Assembly: GCF_026262505.1 (NCBI RefSeq)
Contig: NC_067207.1
Coordinates: 11,252,082 to 11,316,081, forward strand
Direction of reading: 5' to 3'
From: Trichomonas vaginalis G3
Lineage: Eukaryota > Parabasalia > Trichomonadida > Trichomonadidae
DNA: 64,000 nt
Part shown: one piece after another, positions 9,759-18,008 of the stretch
Numbering within the stretch: the first letter of the stretch is position 1
Layout of the letters: each line of letters begins with the position of its first letter
Made by a program: the position numbers and the translations under genes
The notes under the pieces: model-generated
Databases searched by the model: none
What the model was told of the DNA's origin: nothing
Seen by the model: the letters and a program-made list of their open reading frames with translations, nothing else

Positions 9759-9890
9759 TTACGAGTACATATGCTGAACATTTGCAGGCATTGGTTCATC
9801 TTCATATTCTCTATATCTTTCTGCCACGTCAAATAAGTAAATGACACAATGGAAAAAACCTAAAACAAGTAGTCCTATTTCAAACCACAT
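9759..9890 (-). CDS. Polinton-borne single-pass membrane peptide, 43 aa
   Basis: A short frame with an N-terminal hydrophobic stretch, MWFEIGLLVLGFFHCVIYLF, followed by an acidic, polar tail. This predicts one membrane-spanning helix. It overlaps the last 16 bases of the methyltransferase gene. A TTTTAC string lies 10 nt upstream of its ATG, matching the spacing seen at the other minus-strand genes of the element, which supports it as a real gene. Confidence 0.45.
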   Translation of the reverse strand: MWFEIGLLVLGFFHCVIYLFDVAERYREYEDEPMPANVQHMYS

Positions 9891-10693
9891 TTACTTACTA
9901 GTAAAATTTCTTTGTTATGACACTTTCTCCAGTTTATAGGACCTCTCTCATATTCTATCTTATCGTATCTAAACTCATAGTCATGTATGTCCTCTAACCA
10001 TCTCATGACACTTTCCAAACCACTTTTATCGGATGTAAAGTAAAAGCATGGATGGTTATGTAAAACGTCTAAAGTTTCTAAAGAGTCTCTCAAAGTCCAG
10101 TCTACTTGGTATTGAAAATCCCATGTGTTAAAGAACGGCGGGTCCACTATAAAGAAAACATTTTCCTTGTCTTTATATTTTTCATACAACTCTGTCCAAT
10201 GACATCTCACAAACTCTATACCCTCAATATATTTTTCTATGTCCTCTTTGAAAACATTTGTATAGTTAAGATATAAAACTTTTGACATAAGTGTTTCAAT
10301 GTCATGAACTCTTATAGCACCACTATATAATAGTCTAGCAGATATACTATCCCAGTCTATATATTCTGCTTTTTTCAAAACCTCTCTCACAATATTTTTG
10401 TTATCTAATGGTATACGTTCCATCTTACCTATAGGTATCTTTTCTTTCAACTCTTTCAATATATTGTTTGTGTCTGGTATATGTTTGAGACGGTCCATAT
10501 AGTTGTCGAAGTCATTGCATATAATCTTTGAGTCTGGGAATATTATATGGCACAAATGGGATATATAGAAACTTCCACCGAACAAATCTACAAATGTTAG
10601 ACCATTCGGTAGTTTCTTAAGTTCTCTCAATATAATATCTTTACATCTACTCTTATTTCCAAAGAACGGTAACGGTGGTTTTGTAAAATTCAT
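9875..10693 (-). CDS. D12-class DNA N6-adenine methyltransferase carried by the Polinton, 272 aa
   Basis: The N-terminus has PLPFFGNKSRCKDII (the target-site P-x-x-x-G-x-K region of Dam-like enzymes) and TFVDLFGGSFYISHL (SAM-binding motif I). The catalytic motif IV is present as FFIVDPPFFNT. The order and the size (about 270 aa) match D12-class Dam/DpnIIA-type enzymes, which methylate adenine in short sites such as GATC; the actual target is not knowable here. It is the last gene before the element end and starts downstream of a TTTTTATTA string. Possible roles are protection of element DNA or marking of its copies; both are inference. Confidence 0.8.
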   Translation of the reverse strand: MNFTKPPLPFFGNKSRCKDIILRELKKLPNGLTFVDLFGGSFYISHLCHIIFPDSKIICNDFDNYMDRLKHIPDTNNILKELKEKIPIGKMERIPLDNKNIVREVLKKAEYIDWDSISARLLYSGAIRVHDIETLMSKVLYLNYTNVFKEDIEKYIEGIEFVRCHWTELYEKYKDKENVFFIVDPPFFNTWDFQYQVDWTLRDSLETLDVLHNHPCFYFTSDKSGLESVMRWLEDIHDYEFRYDKIEYERGPINWRKCHNKEILLVSKCGLK

Positions 10694-10982
10694 TTATATA
10701 TAATAATAAAAATGTTTTTTTCCTGAAAAGTGACAGAAAAGTAACAAAACATGTACGAAGAAGTCTTGAAAATTCAAGAGGGTAGAAAAGAGGTTAGAAA
10801 AGAGGTTATATCTAACCTTCTACCCTAAACATTATTTTTGTCTGATTTTACGAAGAAGTCTTGACAAAACATGAAAACATATATAATTTGTGAAAAGCTC
10901 CTGGAAGACCCGTATATAAGAACTTCATTTATACTAAACATCTTCGGGGCTAGAGGGCACGAAGTGCCTGGAAGCCCCACTA

Positions 10983-11017
<35 letters not shown>
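10694..11017. other. Non-coding right terminal region of the Polinton with two hairpins and a T-run
   Basis: No gene is visible. There is an inverted repeat at 10,780-10,825 (outer arms GGGTAGAA/TTCTACCC, inner arms GGTTA/TAACC). A GC-rich hairpin lies at 10,946-10,978 (GGGGCT...AGCCCC enclosing GGCAC-GAA-GTGCC), followed by 33 consecutive T at 10,985-11,017. The string ACGAAGAAGTCTTGA occurs twice, near 10,754 and 10,850. Such a structured, repeat-rich stretch next to the last gene fits an element terminus. The exact end base is uncertain because the other terminus is not in the window. Confidence 0.5.
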
Positions 11018-11019
<2 letters not shown>

Positions 11020-11253
11020 TAAGTCGATTCTTCCTTTCTTCTACTGAGATTTGAATTTGATTTCGAATTGTAAAGAGATTCAAAGGGAAAATACTAGCGG
11101 ATAAAAACTACCTCCATGAAAGGGTCATAATGGAGTCAAGTTGTATTTTTTGATATTTTTTGCTTTTCGAGCCTAAATAGGTAGCCAAGATAATGCCTAA
11201 AAATAAGGTTCTAAATTCTGAAGTTTACATGATCCTCTCGTGTGCACCCTTAA
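11017..11253 (+). repeat. 237-bp copy of a dispersed repeat, right end of a TTAA-flanked element
   Basis: It is identical to 51,892-52,128 except for two substitutions and without gaps. It ends in GTGCACCCTTAA. In the other copy this segment is the right end of a 1049-bp element; here it begins abruptly at the T-run of the Polinton. Direct comparison of the two stretches is the evidence. Confidence 0.9.
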
Positions 11254-11534
11254 AGAAAAGAGGTGTTTTAAAGAAGAATAAATATGATTTTATTCATTAA
11301 AATTGAAAGGATAATAATTCAGAAATTTTGAAAGAAAGACGGCTTTTTTTAATTGAGTGATCTGAAATATAATCAATAAATATTATCAAATTAAAATAAA
11401 TAAGAGAATTATATAAAAATGCGTTTTTATTTTGAATAAGAATTCAAAAAATGGTTAAAAGTAAATTGTGGTTGAGTAGTGATCCAACTGCTCTACCTTA
11501 GAGTATTTCTCCTTTGATTAATCCTCCTTAGATT
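11254..11534. other. AT-rich spacer, no gene seen
   Basis: An AT-rich stretch between the 237-bp repeat and the minisatellite. It has no credible reading frame, RNA gene or repeat beyond short A/T runs. Confidence 0.6.
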
Positions 11535-12699
11535 AATCCTCCTCAGGTTATCCTCAGTCTATCCTCAGACTACTCCTCAGATTATCCTCATACTAGTCCT
11601 CAGACTACTCCTCAGATTATCCTCAGACTACTCCTCAGATTATCCTCAGACTACTCCTCAGATTATCCTCGAACTACTCCTCAGATTATCCTCAGACTAC
11701 TCCTCAGATTATCCTCGAACTACTCCTCAGACTACTCCTCATACTAGTCCTCAGACTACTCCTCATACTAGTCCTCAGACTACTCCTCAGATTATCCTCA
11801 GACTACTCCTCAGATTATCCTCAGACTACTCCTCAGATTATCCTCAGACTACTCCTCAGATTATCCTCAGACTACTCCTCAGATTATCCTCGAACTACTC
11901 CTCAGACTAGTCTTCAGATTATCCTCGAACTACTCCTCAGATTATCCTCGAACTACTCCTCAGATTATCCTCAGACTACTCCTCAGATTATCCTCAGACT
12001 ACTCCTCAGATTATCCTCAGACTACTCTCAGATTATCCTCGAACTACTCCTCAGATTATCCTCAGACTAGTCTTCAGATTATCCTCAGATTATCCTCGAA
12101 CTACTCCTCAGATTATCCTCAGACTACTCCTCAGACTACTCCTCAGATTATCCTCAGACTACTCCTCTGATTATCCTCGAACTACTCCTCAGATTATCCT
12201 CGAACTACTCCTCAGATTATCCTCAGACTACTCCTCAGACTACTCCTCAGATTATCCTCAGACTACTCCTCAGATTATCCTCAGACTACTCCTCATACTA
12301 GTCCTCAGACTACTCCTCATACTAGTCCTCAGACTACTCCTCAGACTACTCCTCAGATTATCCTCAGACTACTCCTCAGATTATCCTCAGACTACTCCTC
12401 AGATTATCCTCAGACTACTCCTCAGATTATCCTCAGACTACTCCTCAGATTATCCTCAGACTAGTCCTCAGACTACTCCTCATACTACTCCTCAGACTAC
12501 TCCTCAAACTAGTCCTCAGATTATCCTCAGACTACTCCTCAGATTATCCTCAGACTACTCCTCAGATTATCCTCGAACTACTCCTCAGATTATCCTCGAA
12601 CTACTCCTCAGATTATCCTCAGACTAGTCTTCAGATTATCCTCAGATTATCCTCGAACTACTCCTCAGATTATCCTCAGACTAGTCCTCAGATTATTCT
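11535..12699. repeat. Minisatellite of alternating 11- and 12-bp units, about 1.2 kb
   Basis: Units are CCTCAGATTAT (11 bp) and CCTCAGACTACT (12 bp), often alternating so that the compound period is 23 bp. Variants such as CCTCGAACTACT and CCTCATACTAGT are interspersed in blocks, which indicates local amplification. No frame stays open through it. The array ends where the 3.8-kb transposon begins, and the last unit is duplicated on the far side of that transposon. Confidence 0.95.
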
Positions 12700-13603
12700 T
12701 GTTATAGACCGAAAATAGATTTTTTCGGTTTTCTCTTCAAATAATTGAAAGAATGATACTATTATAGGTTTATTATATTATATAGCATATAATCATGCTA
12801 TAGCCGAAAATTATAAGTTTTGAGAAGATTGAATATAACACAAATAAATTTGAATGTAAGTTAAATTGCTTGTTGTTTTTAATAGCTATTTAATGAGAAA
12901 TCCAATATTGCAAAATTCAAATTGAATGATTGAAAGAACAGAAAAAGTCATTCTTTTCAATTTCGAATGTGTTTCATTGTATTTATAATTATATGGCAAA
13001 TAAGATATTTAAATTTGATTTTTGAAGGAAAATTCACAAAATTGAATAAATTCAAATAATTTTTATTCAAAAATAAACTAGTTATTTGAGTTTAATACTA
13101 ATTATCTATTCAAACTACAAAGTTTGTAATTTAAAATATTTTGTGAGATCAGATTGAATTAATTCAAGGTTCTTTTCAATTAATATAAATGACCATATTA
13201 CGCATTTTCGAACATTCTAAACCAAATATATAAAAATGGGAGACGAATGTTAAATTTGCTACACATGGGGAGTTGTCTGCAAAGTTTTAGCTCTTATCTC
13301 TAACAAAAAATTAATTTTTAAAAAAATGACCGAATACGTTTCACAGCGAGAAAAAAATAAAAGGCAAGATAGAATTTTCTAGACATAAAGAAGTTGTTTA
13401 CCGAGTTTTAGCTCTTATCTCTAACAAAAAATTAATTTTTAAAAAAATGACCGAATACGTTTCACAGCGAGAAAAAAATAAAAGGCAAGATAGAATTTTC
13501 TAGACATAAAGAAGTTGTTTACCGAGTTTTAGCTCTTATCTCTAACAAAAAATTAATTTTTAAAAAAATGACCGAATACGTTTCACAGCGAGAAAAAAAT
13601 AAA
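12700..13603. repeat. Left terminal inverted repeat including 121-bp tandem units
   Basis: Positions 12,700 to about 13,283 are the unique outer part and match the reverse complement of about 15,888-16,472 almost base for base. From 13,284 about 2.7 copies of a 121-bp unit follow, containing TTAGCTCTTATCTC and GACCGAATACGTTTCACAGC. Confidence 0.9.
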
Positions 13604-13780
13604 ACTGTACACTGATTTTCATTTTCATTTCCAGTCAATTTACTTATTATTTTTTCTTTTTTTCATTTTAATTATAAATTATTTCGTAATACGTTTATTT
13701 ACCTTACCATTTTCTTTATTCTTTTGAATTCCATACTAGACACTTATAGAATATTTTGATTGTTAACGTACTTCATTAGA

Positions 13781-14754
13781 ATGAATCCTTACAAAGGGTA
13801 TGTCGATCGAATTTACCTAATTGGTATTTCCAATCAGATTGAAGAAGGTAAAATGACATGGGAAGAAGCTTGCACCCATGTTCCCATCGCCCCAACCCTT
13901 CAATCAAATGATTTCAAATATTTAGATGTTTCAAAATCTTTTTTACAAAATCAATTTAGCTTACAGAATATCCCATTGCCTAAAGGCAAGAAAGGTCGTA
14001 GGGTCAATCCCTACGACCAAATCAAAGCTCTTGCTGTGATACATGACCACTGGGCCTTTCCCTGTGGTCAAACAAAACAATGGAAACGTTTGAAATTACA
14101 ACAAATTGATGTATCTTATAGAGAAGTACGCAGATACTTCAAAGAAAATCATTTCACCAAGACGCGATTAGAGCATGCCGGGCCAGAAACAGCAGTAAGA
14201 TATTGGGCGCTTTCACCCAATCTTATCTGGCACGCAGATGTTCATTATTTTAGGGGTGTTCGTGGCCAGTATATTTATGGCATAATCGACGATTTTAGCC
14301 GCAAAGTCCTAGCGTGTATACAAATACCAGATATGCTGGCAGCGACGACAGCGAACGTTGCGGCTTCCGCCTTCATTGAATTTGGCGCCCCTTATTGTTT
14401 CTGGACCGACAACCGTTCAGAAAATAGGAGCACCTTTCAAGATCTACTTGATCTTTGAGGCGTCCAATGGCGGCATACAGACTCTCATTCTCCCTACCAA
14501 AATGGGAAGATTGAGAGATTCTGGCCGAAATTGGAGCGCTGCCAAAGCATTCAGGCTATTCCCGCCTTTATTTGGGAGTATAATAATAACACACCGCATG
14601 AAGATCTCCAATTAATCCATTAACTGGAACAAATTACACGCCAAATCAAATGTATCAGCTGAAACCGAAATACACAAATGCAGATACAGAAAGGTTGTGG
14701 CAAATATGGGATACAGATACAGGCATGACCGCTGTTGACAGATTCACAGCGTAA
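13781..14754 (+). pseudogene. rve/DDE integrase-type transposase, decayed
   Basis: The start is the ATG at 13,781, two bases after an initiator-like TCATTA. The protein has a basic helical N-terminal DNA-binding part (KGKKGRRVNPYDQIKALAV), then an rve core: WHADVHYFRGVRGQYIYGI with the first Asp, YCFWTDNRSEN with the second Asp, and YQNGKIERFW with the Glu. It resembles IS3/IS481-type and Ginger-type transposases. The frame is interrupted by an in-frame TGA at 14,456. It resumes to 14,623, and similarity then continues in another frame (NYTPNQMYQL to DRFTA) up to the TAA at 14,752. At least two lesions therefore make it inactive unless the stop is read through. Confidence 0.8.
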
Positions 14755-15160
14755 TAATAAACATAATTTTTTAATTTCATTTTTAACAAGTTTTTTAAAT
14801 GTATGTAATGAATAATTCATTAGAATATGATAATGCACATTGTAACAGAATAGAACAATCACCAAATTTTTTTTGAAATTAAAAAATAAAAGTAAAAAGT
14901 ATAAAGTAATCTAACCAAATAAGATATTTAAAGAATTTTGGAAAAAACAGAATAAGGATAATGATATTATTTTAGATACACAATCGATGTACTGAAGAAT
15001 AATCCGGTAAAAATGATGATATAAAATTAGATTATTTTACAAGTAGCTAAAAGAATAAAACTATAATATAAAATAAATGAAGTTTAATGAAACAATAAAG
15101 GTTAAATAAATAATAAAGATTTTTATTTTATATCAGTTTTGAGAAGAAGTAACAGCTGAC

Positions 15161-16472
15161 AATTGGTAGACAACTTCTTTATGTCTAGAAAATTCTATCT
15201 TGCCTTTTATTTTTTTCTCGCTGTGAAACGTATTCGGTCATTTTTTTAAAAATTAATTTTTTGTTAGAGATAAGAGCTAAAACTCGGTAAACAACTTCTT
15301 TATGTCTAGAAAATTCTATCTTGCCTTTTATTTTTTTCTCGCTGTGAAACGTATTCGGTCATTTTTTTAAAAATTAATTTTTTGTTAGAGATAAGAGCTA
15401 AAACTCGGTAAACAACTTCTTTATGTCTAGAAAATTCTATCTTGCCTTTTATTTTTTTCTCGCTGTGAAACGTATTCGGTCATTTTTTAAAAATTAATTT
15501 TTTGTTAGAGATAAGAGCTAAAACTCGGTAAACAACTTCTTTATGTCTAGAAAATTCTATCTTGCCTTTTATTTTTTTCTCGCTGTGAAACGTATTCGGT
15601 CATTTTTTTAAAAATTAATTTTTTGTTAGAGATAAGAGCTAAAACTCGGTAAACAACTTCTTTATGTCTAGAAAATTCTATCTTGCCTTTTATTTTTTTC
15701 TCGCTGTGAAACGTATTCGGTCATTTTTTTAAAAATTAATTTTTTGTTAGAGATAAGAGCTAAAACTCGGTAAACAACTTCTTTATGTCTAGAAAATTCT
15801 ATCTTGCCTTTTATTTTTTTCTCGCTGTGAAACGTATTCGGTCATTTTTTTAAAAATTAATTTTTTGTTAGAGATAAGAGCTAAAACTTTGCAGACAACT
15901 CCCCCATGTGTAGCAAATTTAACATTCGTCTCCCATTTTTATATATTTGGTTTAGAATGTTCGAAAATGCGTAATATGGTCATTTATATTAATTGAAAAG
16001 AACCTTGAATTAATTCAATCTGATCTCACAAAATATTTTAAATTACAAACTTTGTAGTTTGAATAGATAATTAGTATTAAACTCAAATAACTAGTTTATT
16101 TTTGAATAAAAATTATTTGAATTTATTCAATTTTGTGAATTTTCCTTCAAAAATCAAATTTAAATATCTTATTTGCCATATAATTATAAATACAATGAAA
16201 CACATTCGAAATTGAAAAGAATGACTTTTTCTGTTCTTTCAATCATTCAATTTGAATTTTGCAATATTGGATTTCTCATTAAATAGCTATTAAAAACAAC
16301 AAGCAATTTAACTTACATTCAAATTTATTTGTGTTATATTCAATCTTCTCAAAACTTATAATTTTCGGCTATAGCATGATTATATGCTATATAATATAAT
16401 AAACCTATAATAGTATCATTCTTTCAATTATTTGAAGAGAAAACCGAAAAAATCTATTTTCGGTCTATAACA
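15161..16472. repeat. Right terminal inverted repeat including about six 121-bp units
   Basis: About six tandem 121-bp units (15,161-15,890), in reverse orientation to those on the left, precede the unique outer part (about 15,888-16,472). Units are nearly identical; one has a single base fewer in its A/T run. The arm is longer than the left arm only because of the extra units. Confidence 0.9.
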
Positions 16473-16487
16473 TCCTCAGATTATTCT

Positions 16488-18008
16488 TAACACTTTGCAT
16501 ATAAATCTCTAAATAATTTCTTATAGTACTTTCTTTTATTTTTATAAAAATTTTAAAAATTAATATTATTTTTTTCTCTTACTACTTTTAATGAGTGAAA
16601 AAGAGAAAGAGGGGAAAAAAAGAGAAAGAAAAAAAGGGGGCGGCGATAATTTTATATTGTTTTGTCTTTCGGCCGAATGGCGGGTACTTCGTACCCGCCA
16701 TTCGACCCCAAAAATGGCGTATTATTCTATTTTTAAACGGTCATGGCGTAAAACCGTCGCATCCCTATTTTGAATAGTTTACTATCATTTCATCATGATA
16801 TTAAACGAGAAACTATACTTTATTATTAAAGTTGATTCTATTTCTAAAGGAATTTCTGTTTTTAAATTTTTTCTAAAAAACCACTCTTATTTTTTTTCTC
16901 CGCCGCCCGCCACTGGCGGGCTCTCAATTAGGGTAATATAAACTATTCAAAATTTCAGAATTTGAATAGGGTGGCGACGCCACCTTCAAAGAAGAGTCTT
17001 TTAATGCAATAAAAATATTCTATTGGGCTTCTACTTCGATATATCATTGGAGGATAGGCTCCGCCAAATGGCGGTCGTTGACCACTTTGAACAAACTTTC
17101 GATTTTTCTATCAAATTCACATTTCCATCAAAAGATTAGCTACAATTCATGATTTATCGTATTTATGTAGAATCTAGCCAAACCTATCATTAATATATGA
17201 GCGCTAATTATTTATCAATATCGAATTGTATTATCTTAGAAATTTCTCTATAGTAACTATAAACATAACTAAATTGGGGGTATCTGACTTACAAAAACTA
17301 GATAGATATCAAAAATAAATCAAAATTTTATTTTTCATCAATTAGAAAAGATTTATAAGCCTTATGAGTACTCGAAAGTAACTTGAGGAGCTTTCATTTG
17401 TATTTGAGTTCGATTACATCATATTTCTTTCTATGTTCGGGTAGAAAATAAGCTGATTATTATTTTGTTTGGATTATTGCAAGCACAATGTAGGGATAAT
17501 GCTGTACTCCTTTAGTATTTGGTATCTTGTTGTTTTCACAAAGTAAAGAACTGTTCATGATTGAAATTGAATTTGAAATTCTTTTTCGTTGCATATTTCA
17601 CAACTCATTTTGAACAAAAGTTCATCTAACTTCCATATGATAGGGAAATGCATTATATTTGTCATCTATTAGTGGGATTTCTTATACTCAACTAGACAAC
17701 AAAAAGTGTCATCCCCGCCACTACAAATTTAGGTTGTCACTTTTCCCGCCATTTGCCCATGTATAAGACTAGAACTATTCAAAGAGATCTTAAAGGAAGC
17801 ATTCACATGATATTTTACAATGATACTTTTTCGCAGGGTCAGGCCCTAACATAAATAAATTAAAAACATTTATTTCCAATTTTTAATTACTCACAAATAA
17901 TGTGCTTAATCTAACAGGATATTTTTTAACATATTTAGTCTAATGGATGTAAGGAAAATTGTTTATCGTCTAACGCCGGAGTTCTGAGAAACCGTCGCAT
18001 TCAATTCG
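16488..18008. other. Non-coding stretch with GC-rich palindromes
   Basis: No credible gene is seen; the short frames near 16,591 overlap a purine tract and a hairpin. Four perfect GC-rich palindromes stand out against an AT-rich background (listed separately). Near the right end, AAACCGTCGCAT occurs at 17,990 just upstream of the next gene's ATG and also near 16,750, so part of this stretch may derive from a duplicated gene start. Confidence 0.5.
16674..17074. repeat. Cluster of four GC-rich perfect hairpins sharing a GGCGG core
   Basis: Hairpins are at 16,674-16,704 (CGAATGGCGGGTAC, loop TTC), 16,905-16,921 (GCCCGCCA/TGGCGGGC), 16,970-16,984 (GGTGGCG/CGCCACC) and 17,061-17,074 (CCGCCA/TGGCGG). 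Three of the four share TGGCGG and the other carries GGTGGCG. They could be remnants of small palindromic elements or structured RNA parts. Confidence 0.6.

Larger units (their letters stand above)
1..11017. mobile_element. Polinton/Maverick element, partial (left part outside window), fossil
   Basis: A large protein-coding DNA element fills the left of the window. The family call rests on co-occurrence of a family B DNA polymerase remnant, a retroviral-type integrase, several small capsid-accessory-like proteins, phage-type fibre proteins and a DNA adenine methyltransferase, packed tightly on both strands. The left part, which should carry the ATPase and major capsid genes, lies outside the window. 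The right end is taken as the T-run at 10,985-11,017. Several genes are still open, while the polymerase, a fibre gene and the left-hand genes are damaged. I estimate at least five breaks in the visible part, so the copy is fairly young but not whole. Terminal repeats cannot be compared because the other end is not visible. Confidence 0.85.
12700..16472 (+). mobile_element. 3.77-kb DNA transposon with long terminal inverted repeats and an integrase-type transposase
   Basis: The element begins TGTTATAGACCG and ends CGGTCTATAACA. The inverted repeats run inward for about 580 bp of unique sequence and then into 121-bp tandem units. A 15-bp string, TCCTCAGATTATTCT, stands directly outside both ends (12,685-12,699 and 16,473-16,487) and looks like a target duplication inside the satellite. 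It encodes one rve/DDE transposase (decayed). This combination suggests an IS3EU- or Ginger-like plain DNA transposon; the superfamily is uncertain. Positions 14,755-15,160 inside it hold no gene. Confidence 0.85.

Noticed and set aside
15161-15890. 121-bp array considered as a centromeric or independent satellite
   Set aside because: The same units stand in inverted orientation in the other arm, so they belong to the transposon's terminal repeats.
16591-16777. Two overlapping 60-codon frames
   Set aside because: They run through a purine tract and a perfect hairpin, have no family and overlap each other; composition explains them.
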